Source: DATFML01 sp964571225 | GTDB lineage: Bacteria; Pseudomonadota; Gammaproteobacteria; DATFLG01 | Assembly (NCBI GenBank): GCA_964571225.1 | Contig: CAZNBB010000002.1 | Location: forward strand, 11,918 to 75,917 | Reading direction: 5' to 3' | DNA length: 64,000 nt | Shown: in pieces, positions 18,518-29,066 of the stretch | How the letters are laid out: the number at the start of each line of letters is the position of its first letter | Numbering within the stretch: the stretch's first letter is position 1 | Notes under the pieces: generated by a model | What the model was told of the DNA's origin: nothing | The model's input: the letters and a program-made list of their open reading frames with translations, nothing else | The model's database searches: none | Translations under genes and position numbers: made by a program

Positions 18518-20014
18518 ATGGAATTCAGCGTCAAGAGCGGCAACCCTGAAAAACAGCGCGTCGACTGCGTGGTGGTCGGGGTGTTCGAGAACCGCAAGCT
18601 GTCCGCTGCGGCTACCCGGCTGGACAAGGCCAGCGGCGGATTCATCACGAACCTGTTCCGGCGCGGGGACCTGCAGGGCAAGAAGAGCCAGACGCTGATG
18701 CTGCACTCGGTGCCCGACACCCTGTGCGGCCGGGTGCTGATCGTCGGCTGCGGCACCGAAGCCGAATTCAATGAAAAAACCTACCGGGAAGCGGCAGCGG
18801 CGGCCGCCAAGGTTCTCAACGAATCAGGGGCGACCGAGGCGGTCACCTACCTCACCGATATGGCTGTCCAGGAGCGCGATGTCGCCTGGAAGGTCCGTCA
18901 CTGCGTGGAGGCCACCGAAGACGCGCTTTACCGCTTCGAACAGTTGAAGAGCAGAAAGGACAAGGTGAAGCGTCCGCTCAAACAGCTGATCGTGAGCGTG
19001 CCGAGCAAGCGGGAACTGCCGGCCGGTGAGCAGGCCGTGAAGGTGGGCCAGGCCATTGCCGGGGGTGTACGGCTGGCAAAGGATCTGGGCAACCTGCCGG
19101 GAAACATCTGTACGCCCACCTACCTGGCCGGCCAGGCACGGTCGCTGCAGAAGCACCACCGCAAGATCCATGTGGAAGTGTTGGAACGGTCTGACATGGA
19201 AAAGCTCGGCATGGGTGCCCTGCTGTCGGTTGCCCGCGGCAGCCGACAACCGCCGAAGCTCATCGTCATCCACTACCGGGGCGCCGCCAAGGACAAGAAG
19301 CCCGTGGCCCTGGTGGGTAAGGGCGTGACCTTCGACTCGGGTGGCATCTCCATCAAGCCGGGGCAGGCCATGGACGAAATGAAGTTCGACATGTGCGGAG
19401 CCGCCAGCGTGCTGGGCACCTTGAGCGCCTGCGCCACCCTGGGTCTGCCGTTGAACGTGACCGGCGTCATCCCGGCGACGGAAAACCTCCCCGACGGCGA
19501 CGCCAGCAAGCCGGGCGACATCGTCACCACCCTGTCCGGCCAGACCGTCGAGATTCTCAACACCGACGCCGAGGGCCGGCTCATTCTTTGCGACGCGCTG
19601 ACCTACACCGAGCGCTTCGAACCCGAAGCGGTAATCGATATCGCCACCCTGACCGGTGCCTGCGTCATCGCGCTGGGAAGCCACGCATCGGGCCTGCTGG
19701 GTAATGATGACGCGCTGACCAACGAACTGCTCGATGCCGGGCGCGCGGCCGGCGATCGGACCTGGGCACTGCCCCTCTGGGATGAGTACCAGGAACAGCT
19801 GAAGAGCAATTTCGCCGATATGGCCAACATCGGGGGACGGGAAGCCGGCACCATTACGGCCGCCTGCTTCCTGTCGCGATTCACCAAGAAATTCCATTGG
19901 GCCCATCTGGATATCGCAGGAGTGGCCTGGAATTCGGGGGCCAACAAGGGCGCCACCGGAAGGCCGGTGCCCCTGCTCACCCAGTATCTGCTGGGAGTCG
20001 CCGGCCAGGGTTGA
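18518..20014 (+). CDS. pepA: Leucyl aminopeptidase (cytosol aminopeptidase)
   Basis: Hexameric di-metal M17 peptidase that removes N-terminal residues; PepA also binds DNA in E. coli. The ATG at 18518 has an AAGAGGA ribosome site 7 bases upstream and gives 498 residues beginning MEFSVKSGNPEKQ. The metal and catalytic motifs GKGVTFDSGGISIKP and NTDAEGRLILCDAL are intact. It heads a pepA-holC-hypothetical-valS cluster conserved in many gammaproteobacteria. Confidence 0.97.
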   Translation: MEFSVKSGNPEKQRVDCVVVGVFENRKLSAAATRLDKASGGFITNLFRRGDLQGKKSQTLMLHSVPDTLCGRVLIVGCGTEAEFNEKTYREAAAAAAKVLNESGATEAVTYLTDMAVQERDVAWKVRHCVEATEDALYRFEQLKSRKDKVKRPLKQLIVSVPSKRELPAGEQAVKVGQAIAGGVRLAKDLGNLPGNICTPTYLAGQARSLQKHHRKIHVEVLERSDMEKLGMGALLSVARGSRQPPKLIVIHYRGAAKDKKPVALVGKGVTFDSGGISIKPGQAMDEMKFDMCGAASVLGTLSACATLGLPLNVTGVIPATENLPDGDASKPGDIVTTLSGQTVEILNTDAEGRLILCDALTYTERFEPEAVIDIATLTGACVIALGSHASGLLGNDDALTNELLDAGRAAGDRTWALPLWDEYQEQLKSNFADMANIGGREAGTITAACFLSRFTKKFHWAHLDIAGVAWNSGANKGATGRPVPLLTQYLLGVAGQG

Positions 20015-20056
20015 GGTCCATGACCGGGGCCGGCGCCCCGGGCTGGGAACGCTGAT

Positions 20057-20482
20057 ATGACGCGCATCGACTTCTACGTGCTGGGCGGCAACGGCCCCAA
20101 CGACCGACCACTGCTGGCCTGCCGGTTGGCCGAAAAGGCGTTCCAGCGTGGCCATCAGGTCTATATTCATACTGAGTCGCCGGCTCAAAGCCGGCTGCTG
20201 GACGACCTGCTGTGGACCTTCCGGGCCGGCAGCTTCGTACCCCACGGCCCGCCCGAGCAGGCCGGGGAGGTCCCGGTAGTGGTCGGTGACGGCGGCGAAC
20301 CGGACAGCCACACCGGCGTGCTCATCAACCTGGCCCCGGAGGTACCGCTGTTTTTCAGTCGATTCGCACGGGTGGCCGAACTGGTGGACCAGAACGACGC
20401 CCAGTTGAAAGCGGGGCGGGAACGCTATCGATTCTACAAGGAGCGTGGCTACGAATTGGCCTCGCACAAGCTCAACGGATAG
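20057..20482 (+). CDS. holC: DNA polymerase III chi subunit
   Basis: Clamp-loader accessory that links the polymerase III holoenzyme to SSB. The 141-residue protein has the family opening TRIDFYVLGG, the conserved ACRLAEKAFQRGHQVYIHT stretch and the C-terminal RFYKERGYELASHKL. It lies 42 bases after pepA; that gap holds a 7-bp GC hairpin at 20024-20041 without a U-run. The next ORF follows 4 bases after its stop. Confidence 0.95.
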   Translation: MTRIDFYVLGGNGPNDRPLLACRLAEKAFQRGHQVYIHTESPAQSRLLDDLLWTFRAGSFVPHGPPEQAGEVPVVVGDGGEPDSHTGVLINLAPEVPLFFSRFARVAELVDQNDAQLKAGRERYRFYKERGYELASHKLNG

Positions 20483-20486
20483 TCCC

Positions 20487-20858
20487 ATGAATCAGGCCGG
20501 CAGCAACTACCGACAGGGACCTGCGGACGATGCACAGTCCGAGGTCTGCAACGCGAACTTTCCCCTGGACGAGCATGGCGTTCCGATCCTCTATGAGGTG
20601 GTGGCGCCCGAACGCTGGCACCAGGAGGGCAGCCCGGCGGCAGAGGCCGGCGAGGACCTGCTGGCGGACATCGTCCCGCGCCTGGAAGTGCTGCTGCAGG
20701 CGCGCCTGGACTCTGCCGTGGACGAGGCCATGCACCACGCCATGGAACAGGCACTGCAGGCCGCGGAACGGCGCCTGCGCGACGACCTGCACAGCCAGTT
20801 GCACCACGTCCTGCCCACGTTGATCGCCGAAGTCCTGCAGAAGCGCTCCGGCCACTGA
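20487..20858 (+). CDS. Hypothetical protein between holC and valS
   Basis: A 123-residue acidic protein starting MNQAGSNYRQGP, 4 bases after holC. A short N-terminal stretch (NFPLDEHGVPILYEVV) precedes a long helical region of about residues 45-120 with heptad-like spacing and many Gln, Ala, Leu, Glu and His. A small gene in this position also occurs in pseudomonads (from memory). Possible coiled-coil or replisome-associated protein; no function is known to me. Confidence 0.7.
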   Translation: MNQAGSNYRQGPADDAQSEVCNANFPLDEHGVPILYEVVAPERWHQEGSPAAEAGEDLLADIVPRLEVLLQARLDSAVDEAMHHAMEQALQAAERRLRDDLHSQLHHVLPTLIAEVLQKRSGH

Positions 20859-20953
20859 CGAGCCCTAAGCACGGCCGGCGGCAGCTTCAGTGGAGTATAA
20901 TGCGCGGCTGCTGCGGGCCGACCGCGTCCTATAACAAACCCGAAGCCGACCCC

Positions 20954-23821
20954 ATGATGGACAAGACATACGACCCCCACGCCATCGAACAGCGCTGGTA
21001 CGAAACCTGGGAGAGCCGCGGCTACTTCACGCCCCGCGGAGCCGGCGAGCCGTACTGCATCATGATCCCGCCGCCCAATGTCACGGGCAGCCTGCATATG
21101 GGGCACGCCTTTCAGGACACCCTGATGGACGCCCTCACCCGCTATCACCGCATGCGCGGCGACCGCACCCTGTGGCAGGCCGGCAGCGACCACGCCGGCA
21201 TCGCCACCCAGATGGTGGTGGAGCGCCAGCTCAACGCCGAAAACCGCACCCGCCACGACCTGGGACGCGACGCCTTCATCGACAAGGTGTGGGAATGGAA
21301 GCAGACATCCGGCGGCACCATCACCCGCCAGTTGCGCCGCATGGGGGCGTCCCTGGACTGGTCCCGGGAGCGGTTCACCATGGACGAGGGCTTGTCCGAA
21401 GCGGTGCGCGAGGTATTCGTGCGCCTGCACGAGGAAGGGCTCATCTATCGCGGCAAACGGCTGGTCAACTGGGATCCCGTGCTGCACACGGCCGTTTCGG
21501 ACCTGGAAGTCGTCTCCCAGGAGGAAAGCGGCCATCTGTGGCATATGCGCTATCCGCTGAGCGACGGCTCCGGCCATCTGGTGGTCGCCACCACCCGCCC
21601 GGAGACCATGCTCGGAGACACGGCGGTGGCCGTCCACCCCGACGACGGACGCTACCGCGAACTGGTGGGCAGGACGGTGCGCCTGCCCCTGGCGGAGCGG
21701 GACATTCCGGTGATCGCCGACGAGTACGTGGACCCGGAATTCGGCACCGGTTGCGTGAAGATCACACCGGCCCATGACTTCAACGACTACGGCGTCTGGC
21801 AGCGCCACCAGTCCGAGCTGGAAAGCCAGCCGTTCGGCGGGCTGATCAACCTGTTCAAGGTGGACGCGCGGCTCAAGGACAGCCCTCTGGACGACTCAGG
21901 CTTTACCCGCAGGCCCGCGGACGACGACGGCGCGGCGGCAAAACCTACCTGCGAGCTCATCCCCGAAAAATACCGGGGGCTGGACCGCTACGAGGCCCGC
22001 GACGTTATCGTCCATGACCTGGAAGAGCTGGGCCTGTTGGAAAAGACCGACGACCACAAGCTGATGGTGCCCCGCGGCGACCGCTCGGGAGCGGTGGTGG
22101 AGCCGTTCCTGACCGACCAGTGGTTCGTCAAAATCGGCCCGCTGGCCGAACCGGCCATACGGGCGGTGGAAACCGGCCGGGTGCGCTTCGTTCCGGACAA
22201 CTGGAAGAACACCTACTTCGAGTGGATGCGCAACATCCAGGACTGGTGCATCTCCCGCCAGATCTGGTGGGGCCACCGCATCCCGGCCTGGTACGATGAG
22301 GCCGGCCATGTGTTCGTGGGCCGTTCGGAGCAGGAGGTGCGCGAGCGCCACAGCCTGGGCGCCGATGTGGCGCTGACCCAGGACGAGGACGTGCTGGACA
22401 CCTGGTTCTCCTCGGCCCTGTGGCCGTTCAGCACTCTGGGGTGGCCCCACCGGACCGAGGAACTGGACACCTTCTACCCCACCAGCGTGCTGGTGACCGG
22501 TTTCGACATCATTTTCTTCTGGGTGGCCCGCATGATCATGATGGGCCTGAAATTCATGGACGACGTGCCGTTCCGGGAAGTCTATATCCACGGCCTGGTG
22601 CGCGACGCCCATGGGCAGAAGATGTCCAAATCGAAGGGCAACGTGCTGGATCCCATCGATCTGATCGACGGCATCGACCTGGAATCCCTGGTGGCCAAAC
22701 GCACGGCGGGCCTCATGCAGCCCCAGATGCGGGGCAAGATCGAGAAATCCACCCGCAAGGAGTTCCCCGACGGCATCCCTGCCCTGGGTACCGACGCCCT
22801 GCGCTTCACCTTTGCGGCCCTGGCTTCCACCGGGCGGGACATCAACTTCGATATGGGTCGTGTCGAGGGCTACCGCAATTTCTGCAACAAGCTCTGGAAC
22901 GCCGCCCGCTACGTGCTCATGAACACCGAGGGGGAAGACTGCGGGCAGCATGGGGGCGATGTGACCCTGAGTGCCGCCGACCGCTGGATCGTCTCGCGTC
23001 TGCAGCAGACCGAACGCACCGTGGCGGACGCCATGGCGGAGTACCGTTTCGATCTGGCCGCCCAGGCCCTCTACGAGTTCACCTGGAACGAGTACTGCGA
23101 CTGGTATCTGGAGCTGTCCAAACCCGTATTGACCGCCGCCGACAGCACCGACAGCCAACGTCGCGGCACCCGCCGCACCCTGGTGCAGGTGCTGGAGACG
23201 CTGCTGCGGCTGGGCCACCCGCTGATGCCGTTCATCACCGAGGAAATCTGGCAGCGGGTCGCGCCCCTGGCCGGTCGCGAAGGAGACACGGTCATGCTGC
23301 AGCCTTTCCCCGAGCCGGACGCATCCCTGATCGACCCGGAAGCGACGGCCGAGATGGAGTGGGTAATGGGTGTGATCCTGGGGGTGCGCAAGATCCGCAG
23401 CGGCATGAACATCGCGCCGGGCAAGCCCCTGCCGGTGCTGCTGGCCGACGGCTCGGCCCAGGACCGCGAGCGCGAGGCCCGTCAACGCCATTACCTCAGG
23501 GCATTGGGCCGCCTGGAGTCCATCACCTGGGTCGCGGACGGCGATACCGCGCCGGAATCGGCAACGGCGTTGGTGGGTCAGCTCAAAGTGCTGATCCCCA
23601 TGGCCGGTCTCATAGACAAGGAAGCCGAACTGGCACGCCTGGGCAAGGAGATCGAGCGGGTGGCGGCGGACCTGGGACGCTGCGAAAGCAAGCTGCAGAA
23701 CGCCAACTTCGTGCAGCGCGCGCCCGCCGAGGTCGTAGCGAAGGAGCAGGGGCGCGCCAGTGATCTGAAGAGCGCGCTGGCGGACCTGGAGAGTCAACGC
23801 GTGCGCATTGCCGCACTTTAG
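20954..23821 (+). CDS. valS: Valyl-tRNA synthetase
   Basis: Class Ia synthetase that charges tRNA-Val and edits misactivated threonine. The ATG at 20954 gives MMDKTYDPHAIEQ and 955 residues; another ATG follows immediately. The HIGH motif is PPPNVTGSLHMGHAF, the KMSKS loop is GQKMSKSKGNV, the CP1 editing domain lies around residues 190-350, and the C-terminal 70 residues form the tRNA-binding coiled coil. It is the last gene of the pepA cluster, followed by a 7-bp GC hairpin at 23845-23863 with no U-run. Confidence 0.98.
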   Translation: MMDKTYDPHAIEQRWYETWESRGYFTPRGAGEPYCIMIPPPNVTGSLHMGHAFQDTLMDALTRYHRMRGDRTLWQAGSDHAGIATQMVVERQLNAENRTRHDLGRDAFIDKVWEWKQTSGGTITRQLRRMGASLDWSRERFTMDEGLSEAVREVFVRLHEEGLIYRGKRLVNWDPVLHTAVSDLEVVSQEESGHLWHMRYPLSDGSGHLVVATTRPETMLGDTAVAVHPDDGRYRELVGRTVRLPLAERDIPVIADEYVDPEFGTGCVKITPAHDFNDYGVWQRHQSELESQPFGGLINLFKVDARLKDSPLDDSGFTRRPADDDGAAAKPTCELIPEKYRGLDRYEARDVIVHDLEELGLLEKTDDHKLMVPRGDRSGAVVEPFLTDQWFVKIGPLAEPAIRAVETGRVRFVPDNWKNTYFEWMRNIQDWCISRQIWWGHRIPAWYDEAGHVFVGRSEQEVRERHSLGADVALTQDEDVLDTWFSSALWPFSTLGWPHRTEELDTFYPTSVLVTGFDIIFFWVARMIMMGLKFMDDVPFREVYIHGLVRDAHGQKMSKSKGNVLDPIDLIDGIDLESLVAKRTAGLMQPQMRGKIEKSTRKEFPDGIPALGTDALRFTFAALASTGRDINFDMGRVEGYRNFCNKLWNAARYVLMNTEGEDCGQHGGDVTLSAADRWIVSRLQQTERTVADAMAEYRFDLAAQALYEFTWNEYCDWYLELSKPVLTAADSTDSQRRGTRRTLVQVLETLLRLGHPLMPFITEEIWQRVAPLAGREGDTVMLQPFPEPDASLIDPEATAEMEWVMGVILGVRKIRSGMNIAPGKPLPVLLADGSAQDREREARQRHYLRALGRLESITWVADGDTAPESATALVGQLKVLIPMAGLIDKEAELARLGKEIERVAADLGRCESKLQNANFVQRAPAEVVAKEQGRASDLKSALADLESQRVRIAAL

Positions 23822-23873
23822 TGGTTCGTGGGGGGAAATAGTGTGCCGCCGCCAGACGGCGGCGCGTTACTGG

Positions 23874-23962
23874 AACCCATCTCAAAATGCATCTCGCCCG
23901 CCGATCCTGCGGTGCGCGTCGCGCCTTGTCTTGACGGCCGATCCACTATTTTGAAATAGGCT
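23874..23962. repeat. Candidate intergenic element with imperfect terminal inverted repeat
   Basis: Between valS and the DUF2970 gene lies an 89-base stretch bounded by two 15-base arms (23874-23888 and, inverted, 23948-23962) that match at 12 positions, both built around TCAAAAT/ATTTTGA. The interior is GC-rich. It resembles a short dispersed intergenic repeat or non-autonomous element; no second copy was noticed in this window. Confidence 0.35.
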
Positions 23963-24172
23963 CTACTGCCCCGCGGAGCGCAGCACCAGCTGGACCACCC
24001 CCCAGACGGTCAGCACGAACAGGACCGTGGCGATGACGCCGGCGACTATATAGGGTGTCGCGCTGTTGCCGGAGAAATCCTCCCGGTGCTTGCGGCTGCT
24101 CTGGACGCCGAACATGCTGGCAAACACACTGGCGAAAACCTTGCGTAACGAAGGGGTCGATTGCTCACTCAT
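23963..24172 (-). CDS. DUF2970 family membrane protein
   Basis: A 69-residue protein matching the DUF2970 pattern: an N-terminal amphipathic part ending in ASMFGVQSSRKHREDF, then one membrane helix (about residues 40-64, YIVAGVIATVLFVLTVWGVV). Function is unknown. It stands alone, convergent with valS and divergent from the HD-GYP regulator. Confidence 0.85.
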   Translation of the reverse strand: MSEQSTPSLRKVFASVFASMFGVQSSRKHREDFSGNSATPYIVAGVIATVLFVLTVWGVVQLVLRSAGQ

Positions 24173-24425
24173 AACATGCCCTGCTTCATTTCGGTGGCCG
24201 CTGGCCGCTCAATTGTACGACGGCCCCGAACCCCTCACCAGCGGGGTACCGGCGCCGGCGCTCTCAAGTTGTTGATAGAAAGGCCGCTAAACGCGTAGTC
24301 AGGCATAATTTTAACTAGATAAAACGTAGGGTTGTGCATGTTGCGGCAATCGTTGACCCCGATTGCGGCACGGAAGCCTTGACACCCGCATGCGCCTTCG
24401 GAGAAGCACAGGAGCAAGGCTGTCA
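24173..24425. other. AT-richer divergent intergenic region
   Basis: About 250 bases between the DUF2970 gene and the HD-GYP regulator. Around 24270-24330 it becomes clearly AT-richer (CATAAT at 24304-24309, TAGATAAAA just after), so promoters for either gene probably lie here. I could not find a well-spaced -35/-10 pair. Confidence 0.35.
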
Positions 24426-25487
<1,062 letters not shown>

Positions 25488-25723
25488 CCATCCCGCCGTC
25501 TGCGCCGCGCCGCTCAAGTTCGGCCGCCCCGTGCCGATTCACCCCGTAAGCCGGGAAAAACCGGTTTCCGCGCCGCTCCCGATCAAAGCGGGGGCGGAGA
25601 CAACGGAGCGGCGGCCCCGACGCCGGCCATAGGGTCGCGCGCCGGGGCCGACGTGCCACAGCACGGCGAACAGCGTCTGGCTGCGCGCCGGACGCGACCG
25701 GCCATCGGTCGCGCCCAACGACT
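25488..25723. other. Intergenic region, nothing recognised
   Basis: 236 GC-rich bases between the HD-GYP regulator and the sensor/HPt gene. No ORF with a ribosome site, hairpin-U terminator or promoter stands out. The spacing means the two genes need not be cotranscribed. Confidence 0.4.
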
Positions 25724-26758
25724 ATGCGACACTCCCCCACACCCACGCATCGACGGCGCCCCGCACGGCCCATGACCGGCCCGGACGGCGCGAGCGCAAT
25801 CCGCACGACCCATCTGAGGGTTGTGGCGACCCTGGGTACCCTGGCTGCGGTGGCGTGGACGCAGACCGGCGATGCGCGATCCTGGACCGCCGTACTCATC
25901 CTGAGCACCTATGTTGCGATCACTGCGGGCGTGCAACTGGCGGCCCGCCGCGCCCCCATTCGATCCGCGCTCACACGCCCTGCCTCGCTGTTCGCGGACG
26001 TGGCCGTCACCACATTGGGGATCTATTACTCGGGCGACGCCGCGGCGGCGATGTTGCCCGTGTATGTAACCCTGTGCGCCGAATACGGCATGCGCTTCGG
26101 AGCCCGCTATCTGTGGTGGGCCGCCACCCTGGGCGCGGCGGGGGTACTGTGCCTGTGGGTGCTCGACAATGGCGCACTGCGTTCGCACCTGACGGTGGTC
26201 GGCCTGGCGGGCGGTATCGCCATCGCCATGGTATATCTGGACGCTCTGTGGGCGAGGCGGCGCTCCGCCGCCACCGACCGCGGGCAAACCGAAGCGACGG
26301 CACAATCCGCCGACACGATCCCGCCGCCCAGGACCGCCGAGGGCACGTGCGCGCAGATTCAGGCACCGGCGTGGACGATCGCACGGGAAACGCCATTGAT
26401 GGACGAACGGATTCTGGCAGATCTCCGGTGTCTGAGCGGGAACAGGGACTTCATGGCTGTGCTGGCCGACGGCTTCGTAGAGGAAACGCAATCCCTGTCG
26501 CAGGATCTGCAACAAGCGGTCGAGAACCATGACCACGGGGCCTACCAGGACTGTCTGTACGCTCTCAAGAGCAGCGCCGCCAACATCGGCGCCCGCCAGT
26601 TGCACCAGCTTTGCCAGCAGGCCCTCGCCGCGGATGCCGGGGACAGCGACAACGGCGGCCGCCAGTGGCTGTCCCGGATTCGCCAATGCATATGCCGGAC
26701 CCACAGGGCTTTGCTGGACACTGGAGTCATGGGCCGCGAGGCCCGGCACCAGGATTGA
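25724..26758 (+). CDS. RpfC-like membrane sensor fused to degenerate HPt
   Basis: A 344-residue protein with about five membrane helices (residues 28-175) and, after a Pro/Thr-rich linker, a C-terminal HPt domain (about 228-325). The membrane part matches that of the neighbouring kinase (shared LPVY-x7-GMRFGARYL type segment). The HPt helix reads LYALKSSAANIGA where families have HALK: the phosphoacceptor His is Tyr279 (TAC at 26558-26560). There is no kinase core or receiver. It looks like an RpfC with its centre deleted, and cannot be a classical phosphorelay HPt. A start at the ATG of MTGPDG (residue 17) is also possible. Confidence 0.75.
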   Translation: MRHSPTPTHRRRPARPMTGPDGASAIRTTHLRVVATLGTLAAVAWTQTGDARSWTAVLILSTYVAITAGVQLAARRAPIRSALTRPASLFADVAVTTLGIYYSGDAAAAMLPVYVTLCAEYGMRFGARYLWWAATLGAAGVLCLWVLDNGALRSHLTVVGLAGGIAIAMVYLDALWARRRSAATDRGQTEATAQSADTIPPPRTAEGTCAQIQAPAWTIARETPLMDERILADLRCLSGNRDFMAVLADGFVEETQSLSQDLQQAVENHDHGAYQDCLYALKSSAANIGARQLHQLCQQALAADAGDSDNGGRQWLSRIRQCICRTHRALLDTGVMGREARHQD

Positions 26759-26796
26759 CCCCCGGCCACCCTACCGGGGGCCCACCATCGGCCCGT

Positions 26797-28959
26797 TCAT
26801 TGCGCCTGTCCGGCGGGTACCGCAGCGGCTGTCGAAATGCCTGCCGCCACCAACTCGAGCAGTCGATCCGGCTCCACCGGCTTGGTCAGAAAGTAATCGG
26901 CACCGGCCCCGTAGGCCGCCTGCTGACTCTCCCGGGTTGCGTCCGCAGTCAGCACGATGACCGCCGTCCCCCGCCGTCCGGCGGGAAGCGCGGCGCGGTA
27001 GCGGCGTACCGCGTCCAGCCCCGACAGATCCGGCATCTGTATATCGACGATCGCCAACGGGTAGCGGTCGGTATTCAACTCGGCCAGCAGCGCCGCGCCG
27101 GAGCCGACCAGGTCGGGCCGGTAGCCCGCCCTTTCCAGCACGCGTCGTATCACCAGTTGATTGATCCGGTTGTCCTCCCCCACCAGTATGCGCACGTCCC
27201 GGGGCCGGCTTGCAGCGGTCGCCGGCTGCTCTGCCACGGGCGCAGTCCTGTTGTACAGGATCTGCGCCAGATGCACAGCCGCACAGAGTTCCGCAGCGTC
27301 CAACGGCAGACCTGCGATGGCGCTGTAACCGGCCTGCAGCGCACGCTCCCGGCCCGCAACCGACAGGTCCGCGGCCAACAGCAGCCAGCGCGGGCCGGAA
27401 TCGGGACCTTTGCGACGCCAGTGCGTCGGCAACGCCAGTACCCTCGCGTCACTGCAATTTTCAGCGACGACCCATACCCAGCGCCTGGCTTCCCGGTCCG
27501 GACGCCACTCCAGCGCATCGACCAGCTCCTGGCGCGTATGGCAGAAGGTGGCGCCGGTGACGCCCGCCGCCCGGAACTGTCCGTCCAGCACGGCCGCATC
27601 CTCCCCCCGCACGGAATACACCAGAACTTCTGCACCCACGGGCCTTTCCAGCGGATGATCTGACGCCGGCACTGTCTCCAGGCCAAGTTCGATCCAGAAG
27701 CAACTCCCCGCTCCGGGGCTGCTCTGCACCCCGATGCTCCCGCCCATCAATTCCACCAGCTGCTTGGCGATCGCCGTGCCCAGCCCGGTGCCTCCGAACC
27801 GGCGTGCCGTGGAATCGTCCGCCTGGCGGAACCGTTCGAAGATGTGGGCTTGCGCCTGTGGCGCGATGCCGGCGCCCGTATCGCGCACTTCCAGACGCAG
27901 CCACTGGGCCTGGGGATGGGACTGAGCCCTGCACAAGCGGATAACCACCTGCCCGCGGTCCGTGAATTTCACCGCATTGCCCACCAGGTTCGTCATCACC
28001 TGGCGCAGGCGGCTGGCGTCCCCGCGGCGGTGGAACGGCAGCCGTGTATCCACATCCAGCAACAGGGACAGCCCCTTCGCGGCCGCCTGGGCCCGGAACA
28101 TGTGCCAGACCGACGACAGCAGCTCGTACAGGTCGAACGGGTTGTCTTCCAGGGTGATGCGCGCTTCTTCGACCTTGGCGAAATCCAGCACCTCGTCCAC
28201 CAGTGCCCCCAGGCCCACCGCCGACTCGTGGATATCCTGCACCAGTTCCTTGTCCTGGGCGGTGAGATCCCGTCCCTGCAACAGATGGCTGAGTCCGATG
28301 ACCGCATTGAGGGGCGTGCGCAACTCGTGGCTCATATTGGCGAGAAAGCGGCTCTTGGCGTCATTGGCCGCCTGGGCGTGACGCCTCTGGGCATCCAGTT
28401 GCCGCAACAGACGCCAAACGTAGAAGGGCACCACGCTGAGCAGCAGGATCATGCCGGTCATCAGTGTCGGCTGCCCGTACCAGAAGGGGGTGGCTACCGC
28501 CATTGCCACGAAACCCGTGAGCGCCAACCCGGTGGCCAACAGCAGATAGCGCCCTCCATAGCGCAAGCCGTTGCCCACCGCGACCCACAGGTAGACCGGA
28601 AACAGCGGCACCCCGAAGGTGCCCAGGTAGTGCATGACGGCACTGAGACCGGCGATGTCGGCCAGCGCGGCGGCCACCCGTCGCATGGCGGACACGTTGC
28701 GGCTGAAGACGATGAGCGCCACCCACCCACAGGACAGCACGGCGAACGCCGCGCCGATGACAATCACGGGGTCGGTGATGCCGGCGACGGCCCCGACCTC
28801 GAGTCGCACGAGGGCCGTTACATAGGCAAGATAAGCAACAGCGATCCCGACCCGGATGAGCGCCTGCTCGTGCTCGGTATCCTGCCGCCCCGCTCCGAGA
28901 CGGGCCAAGCGCCCGATCAACGGATTGCGGCCCATCCGACTGGTTTCTTTTGCATCCAC
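26797..28959 (-). CDS. RpfC-like hybrid histidine kinase, no HPt
   Basis: A 720-residue inner-membrane hybrid kinase. About five helices (38-185) resemble the DSF-sensing input of RpfC, including DTEHEQALIR before the first helix and GNGLRYGGRYLL. Then come HisKA with His211 in SHELRTPLN, HATPase with NLVGNAVKF, DTGAGI and GTGLGTAIAK, a degenerate receiver-like region (about 445-565) and a real receiver with Asp639 in IVDIQMPD. Unlike RpfC it ends after the receiver. Convergent with the sensor/HPt gene, 38 bases between stops. The signal is inferred only. Confidence 0.87.
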   Translation of the reverse strand: MDAKETSRMGRNPLIGRLARLGAGRQDTEHEQALIRVGIAVAYLAYVTALVRLEVGAVAGITDPVIVIGAAFAVLSCGWVALIVFSRNVSAMRRVAAALADIAGLSAVMHYLGTFGVPLFPVYLWVAVGNGLRYGGRYLLLATGLALTGFVAMAVATPFWYGQPTLMTGMILLLSVVPFYVWRLLRQLDAQRRHAQAANDAKSRFLANMSHELRTPLNAVIGLSHLLQGRDLTAQDKELVQDIHESAVGLGALVDEVLDFAKVEEARITLEDNPFDLYELLSSVWHMFRAQAAAKGLSLLLDVDTRLPFHRRGDASRLRQVMTNLVGNAVKFTDRGQVVIRLCRAQSHPQAQWLRLEVRDTGAGIAPQAQAHIFERFRQADDSTARRFGGTGLGTAIAKQLVELMGGSIGVQSSPGAGSCFWIELGLETVPASDHPLERPVGAEVLVYSVRGEDAAVLDGQFRAAGVTGATFCHTRQELVDALEWRPDREARRWVWVVAENCSDARVLALPTHWRRKGPDSGPRWLLLAADLSVAGRERALQAGYSAIAGLPLDAAELCAAVHLAQILYNRTAPVAEQPATAASRPRDVRILVGEDNRINQLVIRRVLERAGYRPDLVGSGAALLAELNTDRYPLAIVDIQMPDLSGLDAVRRYRAALPAGRRGTAVIVLTADATRESQQAAYGAGADYFLTKPVEPDRLLELVAAGISTAAAVPAGQAQ

Positions 28960-29066
28960 TGCGCGACGGTCGACCGGAGCGAATAAGGTTCCGGGCAGCT
29001 TACATCAGCTGCGCCGGGGACCGAAACCGAACGCACCTCCCCCTGGCCCCGGGCAAACCCGCACCA

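Noticed and set aside
20024..20041. GC hairpin between pepA and holC as terminator
   Set aside because: No U-tract follows, and the downstream gene is part of the conserved cluster.
21896..23797. 633-codon leftward frame inside valS
   Set aside because: Fully antisense to valS; lacks any domain pattern.
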